Source: Flavobacteriales bacterium (GTDB taxonomy: Bacteria > Bacteroidota > Bacteroidia > Flavobacteriales_E > Vicingaceae). Taken from it: DNA of 64,000 nucleotides. A program made the translations under genes and the position numbers. Positions 38,337 through 50,593 of this stretch are shown piece by piece; position 1 is the stretch's first letter; every line of letters starts with the position of its first letter. The notes below the pieces were generated by a model, which was not told where the DNA came from, did no database searches, and saw only the letters and a program-made list of their open reading frames with translations. The stretch lies in NCBI GenBank assembly GCA_905339165.1, contig CAJPFH010000003.1:1-64000 (forward strand), written 5' to 3'.

Positions 38337-38714
38337 ATGGCAAGAATTGCAGGTATTGATTTACCAAAAAACAAAAGGGGCGAAATTGGCCTTACTTATA
38401 TTTACGGAATTGGACGCAGAACAGCCCAAAACATTCTCACAGCGGCAGGCGTTAGCTGGGATAAAAAAGTGCAAGATTGGAATGATGATGACTTAGGTAA
38501 AATAAGAAAAATTATTACCGAAAGCATTAAAGTAGAAGGAAACCTGCGTTCCGAAATACAACTTAACATTAAACGTCTAATGGATATCGGTTGCTACAGA
38601 GGCGTAAGACATAGATTAGGGTTGCCATTAAGAGGGCAAAAAACAAAAAATAACTCTAGAACTCGAAAAGGAAAGAGAAAAACAGTAGCAAACAAAAAAA
38701 TGGTTACTAAGTAA
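38337..38714 (+). CDS. rpsM: 30S ribosomal protein S13
   Basis: A 125-residue head protein bridging to the large subunit: [20 protein letters not shown], then [27 protein letters not shown]. It starts the alpha section. Confidence 0.98.
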   Translation: MARIAGIDLPKNKRGEIGLTYIYGIGRRTAQNILTAAGVSWDKKVQDWNDDDLGKIRKIITESIKVEGNLRSEIQLNIKRLMDIGCYRGVRHRLGLPLRGQKTKNNSRTRKGKRKTVANKKMVTK

Positions 38715-38735
38715 TAAAATATAATTGCAATCATT

Positions 38736-39122
38736 ATGGCAAAAACAGTTAGTAAAAAGAAAAAAAATGTGAAGGTTGATACACTTGGTCAAGCTCATAT
38801 TCAATCTACATTTAACAATATTATCGTTTCCCTAACAAACGCTAATGGAGATGTTATTTCATGGTCATCTGCAGGCAAAATGGGTTTCAGGGGCTCAAAG
38901 AAAAATACACCGTATGCAGCACAGGTAGCTGCAGAGCAATGTTCTAAAGAGGCTTTTGATGCAGGTTTAAGAAGGGTTAAAGTGTATGTAAAAGGTCCTG
39001 GTGGTGGCAGAGAATCGGCTATAAGAGCCATACATAATTGTGGCGTAGAAGTAACAGAAATTATAGACATTACTCCGATGCCACATAACGGGTGTCGCCC
39101 TCCAAAAAGAAGAAGAGTTTAA
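38736..39122 (+). CDS. rpsK: 30S ribosomal protein S11
   Basis: A 128-residue platform protein with [20 protein letters not shown] and the C-terminal [15 protein letters not shown]. Confidence 0.98.
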   Translation: MAKTVSKKKKNVKVDTLGQAHIQSTFNNIIVSLTNANGDVISWSSAGKMGFRGSKKNTPYAAQVAAEQCSKEAFDAGLRRVKVYVKGPGGGRESAIRAIHNCGVEVTEIIDITPMPHNGCRPPKRRRV

Positions 39123-39145
39123 TTTACAGAATAAAATAAAAAAAA

Positions 39146-39751
39146 ATGGCAAGATACACAGGTCCTAAATCTAAAATTGCTAGAAAATTTAAAGAACCAA
39201 TTTTCGGAGCAGACAAGGCATTAGAAAAAAAGAATTATCCTCCGGGTCAACATGGTCCCAATAAAAGAAGATCAAAACAATCGGAGTATGCTGTTCAGCT
39301 TCAAGAAAAGCAAAAAGCAAAATATATCTACGGTATTCTAGAAAAGCAGTTTTCAAACTTATTTGTTAAAGCCTCAAGAAAAAAAGGTATTACAGGCGAA
39401 AACTTGCTTCAGTTGTGCGAAACAAGATTAGATAATGTGGTATATCGTTTAACATTAGCTCCTTCTCGCAGATCTGCCCGTCAGCTTGTTTCTCATCGAC
39501 ATATTACCGTAAACGGAGAAATAATAAATGTACCTTCTTATAATGTTAAGCCAGGCGATGTGGTTGCTGTTCGTGAAAAATCAAAATCATTAGAAATAAT
39601 AACCAATTCGTTAGGCTCTTCTAATTTAAAAATAGATTGGTTATCGCTTGATAGAAACACGTATTCAGGGTCTATTATTTCTGTTCCAAGCCGAGAACAA
39701 ATTCCGGAAAACATTAAAGAACAACTTATAGTAGAGTTATATTCTAAATAA
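39146..39751 (+). CDS. rpsD: 30S ribosomal protein S4
   Basis: A 201-residue 16S rRNA-binding protein with an S4 domain: [20 protein letters not shown] at the start, [30 protein letters not shown] in the centre. In E. coli it represses the alpha operon. The N-terminal zinc cysteines of some S4 proteins are absent. Confidence 0.98.
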   Translation: MARYTGPKSKIARKFKEPIFGADKALEKKNYPPGQHGPNKRRSKQSEYAVQLQEKQKAKYIYGILEKQFSNLFVKASRKKGITGENLLQLCETRLDNVVYRLTLAPSRRSARQLVSHRHITVNGEIINVPSYNVKPGDVVAVREKSKSLEIITNSLGSSNLKIDWLSLDRNTYSGSIISVPSREQIPENIKEQLIVELYSK

Positions 39752-39784
39752 TTTTTAAAACGTAAAATATAAATAACATATAAA

Positions 39785-40777
39785 ATGGCAATACTAGATT
39801 TTCAAAAACCCGACAAAGTAATAATGGTTAGTTCAGACGACTGTCATGGCGTATTTGAATTCAGGCCTTTAGAGCCCGGATACGGAATTACAGTGGGCAA
39901 TGCACTAAGAAGAATTTTACTATCTTCATTAGAAGGTTTTGCAATAACTACTGTAAAAATAGAAGGAGCCGACCACGAGTTTTCTACTCTAAAAGGCGTA
40001 GTAGAAGATGTAGTTGAAATAATACTAAACCTTAAACAAGTGCGTTTTAAACGCCAAATCGAAGGAACCGATTTTGAAAAGGTAGCTATAAAAATTAGTG
40101 GTCAAGATAAATTTACAGCCGGAGATATTGGAAAATTTACTTCTGGTTTTCAGGTTTTAAATCCAGACCATGTTATTTGTAATTTAGAGCCTTCGGTTAA
40201 ATTTTCCATCGATATTACCATTGGAAAAGGAAGAGGCTACGTTCCTGCCGAAGAAAATAAACCTCACACACTTCATGCAGGAGTTATACCTATCGATGCC
40301 ATTTTTACACCTATAAAAAATGTAAAATATTTCATAGAAAATTATCGGGTAGAACAAAAAACCGATTATGAAAAATTAATCATGGAGATAGATTCTGATG
40401 GCTCTATTCATCCAAAAGATGCTTTAAAAGAAGCTGCTAAAATTCTTATACATCATTTTATGTTGTTCTCTGACGAGAAAATTACACTTGACACTGAGCA
40501 AAAATCTACCGTAGAAGAATTTGATGAAGATATGTTACATATGCGCCAGTTGCTTAAAACAAAACTAATAGACATGGATTTATCGGTACGTGCTTTAAAT
40601 TGCTTAAAAGCAGCCGATGTAGAAACACTAGGAGAATTAGTTCAATTTCAGCGAAACGATTTACTAAAATTCAGAAACTTCGGAAAAAAATCATTAACAG
40701 AACTTGACGAATTACTAGAAAATAAAAACTTACATTTTGGAATGAATGTAGGTAAATATAAATTGGATAAGGAATAA
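39785..40777 (+). CDS. rpoA: RNA polymerase alpha subunit
   Basis: A 330-residue subunit. The N-terminal domain (dimerisation and core assembly) shows [17 protein letters not shown]. The C-terminal domain (about 255-330) has the two helix-hairpin-helix stretches [25 protein letters not shown]-like and [16 protein letters not shown], which bind DNA and activators. Confidence 0.98.
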   Translation: MAILDFQKPDKVIMVSSDDCHGVFEFRPLEPGYGITVGNALRRILLSSLEGFAITTVKIEGADHEFSTLKGVVEDVVEIILNLKQVRFKRQIEGTDFEKVAIKISGQDKFTAGDIGKFTSGFQVLNPDHVICNLEPSVKFSIDITIGKGRGYVPAEENKPHTLHAGVIPIDAIFTPIKNVKYFIENYRVEQKTDYEKLIMEIDSDGSIHPKDALKEAAKILIHHFMLFSDEKITLDTEQKSTVEEFDEDMLHMRQLLKTKLIDMDLSVRALNCLKAADVETLGELVQFQRNDLLKFRNFGKKSLTELDELLENKNLHFGMNVGKYKLDKE

Positions 40778-40783
40778 TAAACC

Positions 40784-41293
40784 ATGAGACACGGTAAAAA
40801 AGTAAACCATTTAGGGCGAACAAGCCCCCATAGAAAAGCGATGCTTTCTAATATGGCAGCCTCTCTTATTAGGCATAAGAGAATCAACACCACCTTAGCA
40901 AAAGCAAAAGAGCTTAGAAAATATGTAGAACCGCTCATTACAAAATCGAAAGACGACTCAACTCATTCTCGCAGAACGGTATTTGCTTACTTAAGAGATA
41001 AAGAAGCTGTTTCTGAATTATTTCGCGATGTGGCACCTAAAGTAGCAAGCCGCCCGGGAGGGTATACCCGAATTATTAAGCTAGGCAATCGCTTAGGAGA
41101 TAATGCCGATATGTGTTTAATCGAACTAGTTGATTTTAACGAAATTTACACCTCTGGTAAAGCCGAAAAGAAAGCAAAAACAACCAGAAGAAGCAGAAGT
41201 ACTACAAAGAAAAAAACAACCGCTACCGAAGAAGCAAATAAACAAGTAAGCGATTCCGATTCAAAATCTGAAACAGAACACCCCAAAGACTAG
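40784..41293 (+). CDS. rplQ: 50S ribosomal protein L17 with C-terminal tail
   Basis: The first ~118 residues are standard L17 ([40 protein letters not shown]). A tail of about 50 residues is first basic ([10 protein letters not shown]), then acidic/Ser-rich ([10 protein letters not shown]). Such tails are seen in Bacteroidota L17; their role is unknown. Last gene of the block, followed by a terminator. Confidence 0.97.
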   Translation: MRHGKKVNHLGRTSPHRKAMLSNMAASLIRHKRINTTLAKAKELRKYVEPLITKSKDDSTHSRRTVFAYLRDKEAVSELFRDVAPKVASRPGGYTRIIKLGNRLGDNADMCLIELVDFNEIYTSGKAEKKAKTTRRSRSTTKKKTTATEEANKQVSDSDSKSETEHPKD

Positions 41294-41320
41294 CAAGAGT
41301 AAATGTTTATAACTTTGAAA

Positions 41321-41358
41321 AAAAAAAGGATAAGGCAAACACGCTTTATCCTTTTTTT
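41321..41358 (+). terminator. Terminator closing the ribosomal block
   Basis: A hairpin of 16 pairs (41321-41336 with 41343-41358, one G-T pair) with a 6-nt loop AAACAC. It has an A-run before and a T7 run after, 28 bp past the rplQ stop. Confidence 0.9.
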
Positions 41359-41383
41359 GTATTGTTAAAATCCTTGCCACTTA

Positions 41384-43806
<2,423 letters not shown>

Positions 43807-43811
43807 AGATT

Positions 43812-43842
43812 TTTGTAGTTAGCGAATTGCTGATTAAATTAG
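43812..43842 (+). promoter_or_regulatory. Promoter for gltA
   Basis: TTTG (43812-43815), a 19-nt spacer, TAAATTAG (43835-43842, one mismatch to TAnnTTTG). The start codon at 43880 gives a leader of about 32 nt. gltA therefore probably has its own promoter. Confidence 0.6.
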
Positions 43843-43879
43843 CGGAGTTTCAATAAAGAAAGCAATTAACACAGAAAAA

Positions 43880-45202
43880 ATGGATTCAATTAAACAGAAA
43901 TTTTTAGAAAAAGCGGCTCCGGTAGCGGCCGAAGTAAAATCAATTATCAAAGAACACGGCAACTTTGTAATGGGAGAATACACCTTGGCACAAGTATATC
44001 AAGGAATGAAAGGCATTACAGGTCTTGTAACCGAAACCTCAAAGCTAGATGCCGAAGAAGGAATTCGTTTTAGAGGATATTCAATTCCCGAAATAAGAGA
44101 AAAATTTCCGAAGGCACCCAATGGCACAGAACCATTACCAGAAGGAGTGTTTTATCTAATGTTAATTGGTGAAATACCTACCGAAGAAGATGTAAGAACC
44201 TTAAGCAATGAATTAGCCAGAAGAAGCATCGTGCCAAAGCATGTGTTCGATGTGTTAGATAGCCTACCGGCTGCAACCCATCCTATGACGCAATTTAGCA
44301 TTGCTGTTATGGCCATGCAAACCGAATCTCTTTTTGCTGCCGCATATCGTAAAGGCGTTAGTAAAAAAGAATACTGGGACTACACTTACGAAGACAGCAT
44401 GAATCTGATTGCTCGCCTTCCAAGAATTGCTGCCTACATTTATCGTAGAAAATATAAAAACAACGAACACATAGAGCCAGACCATAAATTAGATTGGGCT
44501 GCAAATCTTGCCCACATGATGGGATACGAAGATTTTGACGTGAAAAGATTAATGCGTTTATATATGACCATACATGCCGACCACGAAGGAGGCAATGTAT
44601 CTGCTCATACAACGCACTTGGTAGGCTCTGCTCTCAGTGACCCCTATCTTTCTTTTGCTGCCGGAATGAATGGCTTAGCCGGCCCTTTACATGGTTTAGC
44701 CAACCAAGAAGTAATTATCTGGATTATGAATATGCGGGAAGAACTTGGAGGAGGATTACCTACCAAAGAACAAATTGCTGCATTTATCCAAAAAACACTA
44801 TCCGAAGGAAAAGTAGTACCCGGTTACGGCCATGCCGTACTTCGAAAAACAGACCCTCGTTTTACCGCACAGCAAAATTTTTATAAAAAATATATTAAAG
44901 ATCAAGGAAAGTCAAATGATTTGTGCGAAATAGTACAAATGGTTTACGAAGTAGCACCCCCTATTTTAGAAGCTACAGGAAAAATAAAAAACCCATGGCC
45001 TAATGTTGATGCACATTCAGGTGCATTGCTCATGCATTTCGATATTAAAGAATTTGAATTTTATACTGTTTTGTTCGGAGTTTCTAGAGCTCTTGGCGTA
45101 TTGGCTTCTTTGTGTTGGGATAGGGCAATTGGTCATCCCATAGAAAGACCCGGTTCAACCACTACCGAATTAATAAAAAAGAAAATAGGCATTACCGCAT
45201 AA
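43880..45202 (+). CDS. gltA: Citrate synthase, mitochondrial (eukaryotic) type
   Basis: A 440-residue enzyme joining acetyl-CoA and oxaloacetate at the entry of the TCA cycle. Catalytic residues are GPLHG (His271), GYGHA (His318) and VDAHSG (Asp377), almost at the pig-heart enzyme positions (274, 320, 375). HADHEGGNVSAHTTHLVGSA and AAGMNGLAGPLHGLANQE are hallmarks of the mitochondrial-type family rather than the NADH-sensitive bacterial hexamer. It would be expected to be dimeric and not NADH-inhibited, as inference from the family. Confidence 0.95.
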   Translation: MDSIKQKFLEKAAPVAAEVKSIIKEHGNFVMGEYTLAQVYQGMKGITGLVTETSKLDAEEGIRFRGYSIPEIREKFPKAPNGTEPLPEGVFYLMLIGEIPTEEDVRTLSNELARRSIVPKHVFDVLDSLPAATHPMTQFSIAVMAMQTESLFAAAYRKGVSKKEYWDYTYEDSMNLIARLPRIAAYIYRRKYKNNEHIEPDHKLDWAANLAHMMGYEDFDVKRLMRLYMTIHADHEGGNVSAHTTHLVGSALSDPYLSFAAGMNGLAGPLHGLANQEVIIWIMNMREELGGGLPTKEQIAAFIQKTLSEGKVVPGYGHAVLRKTDPRFTAQQNFYKKYIKDQGKSNDLCEIVQMVYEVAPPILEATGKIKNPWPNVDAHSGALLMHFDIKEFEFYTVLFGVSRALGVLASLCWDRAIGHPIERPGSTTTELIKKKIGITA

Positions 45203-45227
45203 ATAAACACCCTAGTAAAACAACCAT

Positions 45228-45248
45228 AACCCTACATAAAGTAGGGTT
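45228..45248 (+). terminator. Terminator after gltA
   Basis: An 8-bp stem AACCCTAC / GTAGGGTT with loop ATAAA, followed by TTTGTGTTT, 25 bp after the gltA stop. Confidence 0.85.
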
Positions 45249-45292
45249 TTGTGTTTATAAAATAAAAATAACATACGATTATAATAAACAAG

Positions 45293-45300
45293 TATTTTTG
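45293..45300 (+). promoter_or_regulatory. -7 box for efp
   Basis: TATTTTTG, an exact TAnnTTTG match, 20 bp before the efp start. The -33 element is not obvious. Confidence 0.5.
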
Positions 45301-45319
45301 CAAACTCAATAAAGAAAAT

Positions 45320-45883
45320 ATGGCAACTACAGCAGACTTTAAAAACGGAATGTGTTTGAATTTTAACGGTAATTTAGTGATGATTGTGGAGTTTTTACAC
45401 GTGAAACCGGGTAAAGGTCCCGCATTTGTTAGAACCAAATTAAAAAATCTTAAAACAGGAAGAGTAGTAGAACACACTTTTAATTCGGGAGTAAAAGTAG
45501 ACCCCGTTCGTATAGAATTGAGAGAATACCAATTTTTATACAAAAGCGAAGAGGGATACAATTTCATGAATAATGAAAATTTTGAGCAAGTGGTGTTAAA
45601 TGAGCATATCATTAACGCCCCTCAATTTTTAAAAGAAGGAGATACTTGTAACATACTTTTTCATGCAGAAGAAGAAATTCCACTTTCTTGCGAATTACCC
45701 CCTTTTGTAATATTAGAAGTTACCTATACCGAGCCCGGAATTAAAGGCGATACAGCCACCAACGCATCTAAAAAAGCAACGCTTGAAACGGGAGCTATTG
45801 TGCAAGTGCCACTTTTTATTAATACAGGCGAAAAAATAAAAATTGATACAAGAACCGGAGAGTATTCCGAAAGAGCTAAATAA
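45320..45883 (+). CDS. efp: Translation elongation factor P
   Basis: A 187-residue three-domain factor relieving ribosome stalling at polyproline. The tip loop [10 protein letters not shown] carries Lys32, the residue modified in many bacteria. No modification enzyme gene was recognised in this window. The C-terminal OB domain ends [14 protein letters not shown]. Confidence 0.97.
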   Translation: MATTADFKNGMCLNFNGNLVMIVEFLHVKPGKGPAFVRTKLKNLKTGRVVEHTFNSGVKVDPVRIELREYQFLYKSEEGYNFMNNENFEQVVLNEHIINAPQFLKEGDTCNILFHAEEEIPLSCELPPFVILEVTYTEPGIKGDTATNASKKATLETGAIVQVPLFINTGEKIKIDTRTGEYSERAK

Positions 45884-45909
45884 AGAGTAGAAAAATTAAT
45901 TCTTACCCA

Positions 45910-46857
45910 ATGAAATTCAGTCCTAAAAAATTAAGCGACATCGCAAAATTATTGAATGCTGAATTTGCCGGAAGCGGAGATTTACTAGTTACCGGATTAA
46001 ACGAAATACACCGAGTAGAAAATGGCGATATAGTTTTTGTGGATCACCCCAAATACTACGAAAAGGCTCTACAATCGGCTGCTACTTTTGTGCTGATAAA
46101 TAAAAAAATTGAAGCTCCCGAAGGAAAAGGATTAATTTTTAGCGATGACCCTTTTCGCGATTTTAATTTCTTAATCAATTTTTTTCAGCCCTTTGAATTT
46201 TCTGAAAAACAAATACACGAAACGGCCACTATGGGAAGTAACTGTAAAATTCACTCAACAGTTAGTATAGGCAAAAATGTAGTAATTGGCAATAATTGCA
46301 TAATACACCCCAATGTGGTTTTATATAATAACACCGTACTCGGCAATAATGTTATTATTCATTCCAATACGGTAATTGGAGCCGATGCTTTTTATTACAA
46401 AAACAGAGATACGTTTTACGACAAGCTACTAACTTGCGGAAAAGTGGTAATAGAAGATAATGTTGAAATAGGAGCTTGTTGTACTATAGACCGTGGAGTT
46501 TCCTCTGATACAAGAATTGGGAAAGGCTCAAAATTAGATAATCATATACAAATTGGGCACGATACCGTAATTGGTGAAAAATGTTTATTTGCTTCTCAAG
46601 TAGGGATTGCAGGCTGCGTAAATATTGGTAATCACGTAATTTTGTGGGGACAAGTAGGTATTACCAGCGGTATTACCATTGGAGATAAGGCGGTTGTTTT
46701 TGCCCAATCGGGTATCGATAAATCTCTCGAAGGCGGAAAAATATATTTTGGCTCACCTGCACAAGAAGCAAAAAAAGCAATGCGTGAAATGGCTTCTATT
46801 AGAAATCTACCCGATTTAATTCAAAAATTAAAAGATATAGAACGCAATACAAATTAA
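45910..46857 (+). CDS. lpxD: LpxD-like UDP-3-O-acylglucosamine N-acyltransferase
   Basis: A 315-residue left-handed beta-helix acyltransferase adding the N-linked hydroxyacyl chain in lipid A synthesis. The N-terminal uridine-binding domain is followed by many hexapeptide repeats (IGNNCIIHPNVVLYNNTVLGNNVIIH) from about 108 to 270. The catalytic His is most likely His217 in LDNHIQIGHDTVIG. ITSGITIGDKAVVFAQSGI is also typical. Bacteroidota often carry two LpxD-like proteins, so this may be the second rather than the only one. It sits between efp (26 bp) and a phosphatase that starts directly after its stop. Confidence 0.85.
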   Translation: MKFSPKKLSDIAKLLNAEFAGSGDLLVTGLNEIHRVENGDIVFVDHPKYYEKALQSAATFVLINKKIEAPEGKGLIFSDDPFRDFNFLINFFQPFEFSEKQIHETATMGSNCKIHSTVSIGKNVVIGNNCIIHPNVVLYNNTVLGNNVIIHSNTVIGADAFYYKNRDTFYDKLLTCGKVVIEDNVEIGACCTIDRGVSSDTRIGKGSKLDNHIQIGHDTVIGEKCLFASQVGIAGCVNIGNHVILWGQVGITSGITIGDKAVVFAQSGIDKSLEGGKIYFGSPAQEAKKAMREMASIRNLPDLIQKLKDIERNTN

Positions 46858-48066
46858 GTGCATTCAAAAAAAAGATTAGACCTGAGCGGATTTAAACTCC
46901 GCACCTTGCTTAGCGTAACGCAGGCAATAAACAACAATGCCTCAAAAGAAGAGTTGCTTTCTTTTTTTCCAAAACTGTTAGGAGAAAATTTACACATTGG
47001 TAAAATTCTACTCTATACCAATAACAACGGATGGCATTGCGAAATTGCGTACAATGTAAACGAATCTCAAACAGGAATTAACATGGAAGAACACTTGCTG
47101 TCTTATACGAATATTAGTATGACTCACAAGTCAAATATAGAGGCACTTAAAAAATTTGATTTACTTATTCCTGTTTATCATAAACAAAAAGCCTTAGCGT
47201 ATTTATTATTGGGAGATTTAGACGAAGAACGAATAGAGGTAAGCCCTCTTATAAAACATTATACTTTTATACAAACATTGGCCAATATCATTATGGTGGC
47301 TATTGAAAATAAAATTTTATACAAAGAAAATCTAGAACAAGTGGCAGTGGGCAGAGAACTTGAATTAGCCTCCAAAGTACAAAAAATGCTTTTCCCTTCT
47401 GTTTTGCCTAATACCGAAAATTTTAAATGTGCGGTGCATTATAAGCCGCATCAACTTATTGGGGGCGATTATTACGATGTAATTAGCACGGGTAAAGACG
47501 AGTACGTTTTTTGCATTGCCGATGTTTCCGGAAAAGGGATTTCTGCTTCTTTAATCATGTCTAATTTTCAGGCTGCTTTAAGGGTTTTGTTGCCTTATAT
47601 TCATTCGTTGCCAGAACTGCTGTTTGCCTTAAATAAAGGGGTGTTTGAAAATACAAAAGGAGAAAAATTTATTACTTTATTTATTGCTCGCTATAATACC
47701 AAAAGCAGAGAGATGGAATATGTAAATGCAGGTCATATACCGCCTTTGTTGTACGCAAATAATAAAATTTCATTCTTAGAAGAAGGAGGAATTATGTTGG
47801 GTGCATTTTATGAACTACCCGAATTAACGTTAGGAAAAGTAAATGTGCCGATTCATTCTTCTTTATTTTGTTATACCGATGGTTTATTGGAGTTAGAAAA
47901 CGAAAAAGGAGAACCATTCGGAATAGAGAATACTTGTAAATCATTTGCAAAAAACACCGATTTATCGCCTCATCAAATAGTAGATAATGTTTTTGCCGAT
48001 GCCGAAAATTTTAGAGGAAACAATTCCTATAACGATGATTTAACCCTCTTTGCTTTCCGGTTTTAA
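46858..48066 (+). CDS. SpoIIE/RsbU-type PP2C serine phosphatase with GAF-like domain
   Basis: A 402-residue protein starting at GTG with no gap after the lpxD stop. Residues ~1-165 look like a GAF sensor domain (ELLSFFPKLLGENLHIGKILLY). A short helix follows (ELELASKVQKMLFP), then the PP2C domain: GGDYYDV (202-208), ADVSGKGISASLIMSN (from about 221), YVNAGHIPPLL, YTDGLLE and the final metal-binding NDD (392-394). Such phosphatases act on anti-anti-sigma (STAS) proteins in partner-switching. No STAS or anti-sigma gene is adjacent. Its last 27 bp overlap the convergent ligase gene. Confidence 0.88.
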   Translation: MHSKKRLDLSGFKLRTLLSVTQAINNNASKEELLSFFPKLLGENLHIGKILLYTNNNGWHCEIAYNVNESQTGINMEEHLLSYTNISMTHKSNIEALKKFDLLIPVYHKQKALAYLLLGDLDEERIEVSPLIKHYTFIQTLANIIMVAIENKILYKENLEQVAVGRELELASKVQKMLFPSVLPNTENFKCAVHYKPHQLIGGDYYDVISTGKDEYVFCIADVSGKGISASLIMSNFQAALRVLLPYIHSLPELLFALNKGVFENTKGEKFITLFIARYNTKSREMEYVNAGHIPPLLYANNKISFLEEGGIMLGAFYELPELTLGKVNVPIHSSLFCYTDGLLELENEKGEPFGIENTCKSFAKNTDLSPHQIVDNVFADAENFRGNNSYNDDLTLFAFRF

Positions 48067-49500
48067 ATTCTTTTCATGGTAAACCTCTATGGCAACCAGC
48101 ATCGCTACAAATGCCCAAAAGGGTACAGCAGCCTTATCGATGTCTAAATAATTGTTTAATATTCCATGAGTTAAATATGTGGTTAAAGAGGCGAGTATAA
48201 CCAAGGTGAGATTTCTTAAATCGCCTTTTGGCAAGCGCTTGTATAATTGCGATCCTTTGTAATAGATAAAAACAACTAAAAGTAGCATTAATGCTAATCC
48301 TAAAATGCCTTGTTCTGCAAGCGGACCAATGTATTCGCTATGAGCATTTCCTAAATCACCTGCATTGGTACTGATAATGGTTAAGTCCGAAGAAAGTTGA
48401 AAAGGTGCATAAACAAAGGCATATGTGCCTGGCCCCCATCCAAAAACAGGGCGTTCTTCAAACATGCGAAATGCCGAATTCCAACGATTAAGTCGTTCCA
48501 AGTTAGAGGCATCGGTAGAAATGTTCGACATGGATTCAACGTGTTTAGATAAATCGTCAGAAGCATCTTGCCTGTTTTTTTCTAATTTCATAATAATAGA
48601 GTTCCATGAAACAGCCAACAATAATAGTATAAAAACGAAGGCAGAGGCCAGCATCCAAAATTTTATTTTAAAACGATAAATAATTGCTACTCCTAAAGCG
48701 GCAATTAAACTAAGCCACGCAGCACGTGTGTACGAAAAAATGAGTCCTACAATAAAAACAAAAATTAAAAATCCTATAAAAAAACGAATTGTGAAATCAT
48801 ATTTTTTTCTGCCCAAAAGATAAATTAAAAAAGGAAAAATAAGAGCAAGAATAGCCCCATAAGATGTGTGGTCTTTAAAAATGGGTTCCATTACCCAATG
48901 GCTTGGTTTTACTTCAAAACGATAAAATGAATGACGGATTACTGTGTAAAAAATAACTGCAGTTAATGGTAAAATATACAACCATAAAAAGCGATAAATA
49001 TTTATTTCTTTTTTAAAAAGTTGTGTGGCAATAAAGTAAAAGCACACCACAAACCACAAACGAGAAATCAAAAATTTAAATGAAACCAATGGCTGTTCGC
49101 TAGTAATAGAGGTTAAAAAAATCCAGCCCAATTGCAGGTAAATAATAATTGTGAGCGGATGAAGAAGTACTCTTTTATCAAATCGTTGCTCAAGCAAAAC
49201 TTTCAGAAAAAATAAAACCATAACGGCAAACATCAGCGGGTCGGTGGGTACGGAAATACCAATACCTCCAAGTTCTTTTAAATTTTCTAAACCCAAGGAA
49301 AGGGGAGTAAAAAAGACAATAAAAAACATTAAATTTTCGAGAGAAAAAAAAGCCCAGTAGAATGCCATTAATACAATGGGAAGTAGCAATAGCCAGTAAA
49401 AATCAAAGTATATTGCTATTGCATTAACGAAGGCATATCCTATCCCTAAAGCATAAAACCAGCCGGTTTGCATTTTGCTATGAGGCAAAATTTTTTCCAT
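48040..49500 (-). CDS. O-antigen ligase/polymerase family membrane protein
   Basis: A 486-residue protein with about 12 membrane helices and one long periplasmic loop (about 310-400). The Wzy_C-type signature is GWGPGTYAF followed by NAHSEYIGPLAEQGILGLAL, and there is SYTRAAWLSL in the preceding helix pair. Members polymerise O-antigen or capsule repeats (Wzy) or ligate them to lipid A core (WaaL); sequence alone does not separate these. It lies 11 bp after the chain-length regulator gene on the same strand. Confidence 0.87.
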   Translation of the reverse strand: MEKILPHSKMQTGWFYALGIGYAFVNAIAIYFDFYWLLLLPIVLMAFYWAFFSLENLMFFIVFFTPLSLGLENLKELGGIGISVPTDPLMFAVMVLFFLKVLLEQRFDKRVLLHPLTIIIYLQLGWIFLTSITSEQPLVSFKFLISRLWFVVCFYFIATQLFKKEINIYRFLWLYILPLTAVIFYTVIRHSFYRFEVKPSHWVMEPIFKDHTSYGAILALIFPFLIYLLGRKKYDFTIRFFIGFLIFVFIVGLIFSYTRAAWLSLIAALGVAIIYRFKIKFWMLASAFVFILLLLAVSWNSIIMKLEKNRQDASDDLSKHVESMSNISTDASNLERLNRWNSAFRMFEERPVFGWGPGTYAFVYAPFQLSSDLTIISTNAGDLGNAHSEYIGPLAEQGILGLALMLLLVVFIYYKGSQLYKRLPKGDLRNLTLVILASLTTYLTHGILNNYLDIDKAAVPFWAFVAMLVAIEVYHEKNLKPESKEG

Positions 49501-49511
49501 GAAACAAAGAG

Positions 49512-50537
49512 TTATTCTTTCGAAACTTCTTTTACTTGTTTAATACTTTCAAATAACACTATAGAAAACAATGTAAGCAAGAATGTGGCTACAGTAGAAA
49601 CTACTACAATGAGCCAGCGAATGGGGTATGATTTTTTTTCGGCAGGAAATGCATGGTTTACCACAAATTTTGTTTCTAATGTTTTTTCGGCATCAACTTT
49701 TGCCTCGTCATATCGGGCTCTTACCACGCTTAGCTGCTTGTATTCATTTACCAATTGCTCGGTTAAGGATATAAAACTAGAACCGTAAAGCGATATTTTT
49801 TTTAAGTTCTCTTCAATTTCACCAGCTGCTTGTTTATTGCCTTTTACCAGGGCTGCCCCTAATTGGTCGGAAAGAACTTCGGCCTGCGATTCAAAGCTAT
49901 AGACTCCCATAGCTCGTATTTTTGTAAGCGAGTCTTCCATTAATTGTATTCGCCATTTTTGGTCTAAATACGCAGCTTTCACAATTTCAAAAGCTTGTTT
50001 GGCAAGGTCTTTTCGCATACGGTTCCTAACGCTATCGTGCAATGCCGCAATATCGTTTGCAATTAGGGCAGCGGTATCAGGGCTGTAATCCATTACATCA
50101 ATTTTTACCGACATAAATTCGGTTCTTTTAAAACGGATATTGCTTTCGTAAGCATTAAACAACTTGGTCATTTTGTATTGGTCATTGGGGTTAATATCCC
50201 AATGTTGCATTAAGTTGTATTTTTCGATTATCCGAACTCTTATTTCATCAGAATTTAAGACTTGAAGCATTTGCTCGGCTTGTTCCTCTTCTCCAAAATC
50301 TAGAATATCAAATTTACCACTAGTGTTTTCGGAAAGCAACACTTTGGAGATGGAGTTGGTACGGGTAGGGAAAAGTATTACGGTTGATTTGTACTTTTCT
50401 CGAATGACTAGCGAAACAATTGCCGAAATGAGGGCGGCAGAGGCCGAAATGATAATAAGTAGTTTTCTCCACTTGTATAGAAATAAAAGTAGATTTCCGG
50501 AGCTAAAGCTAAAATCGTTGTTGGGTTGATTATTCAT
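49512..50537 (-). CDS. Wzz-type polysaccharide chain-length regulator
   Basis: A 341-residue inner-membrane protein with one helix near the N-terminus (about 27-48, LLIIISASAALISAIVSLVI) and one near the C-terminus (about 308-330). A periplasmic, largely coiled-coil domain lies between. The Wzz features are YKSTVILFPT after helix 1 and FPAEKKSYPIRWLIVVVS before helix 2, the Pro-rich segment of the family. There is no tyrosine-kinase domain. It likely sets polymer length for the adjacent Wzy/WaaL-like protein. Confidence 0.87.
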   Translation of the reverse strand: MNNQPNNDFSFSSGNLLLFLYKWRKLLIIISASAALISAIVSLVIREKYKSTVILFPTRTNSISKVLLSENTSGKFDILDFGEEEQAEQMLQVLNSDEIRVRIIEKYNLMQHWDINPNDQYKMTKLFNAYESNIRFKRTEFMSVKIDVMDYSPDTAALIANDIAALHDSVRNRMRKDLAKQAFEIVKAAYLDQKWRIQLMEDSLTKIRAMGVYSFESQAEVLSDQLGAALVKGNKQAAGEIEENLKKISLYGSSFISLTEQLVNEYKQLSVVRARYDEAKVDAEKTLETKFVVNHAFPAEKKSYPIRWLIVVVSTVATFLLTLFSIVLFESIKQVKEVSKE

Positions 50538-50593
50538 TTTTTAAAGGTGTTTTTAAAGAAAACGTAAAAGTAATAAAAATGCCTTTGCATTAA

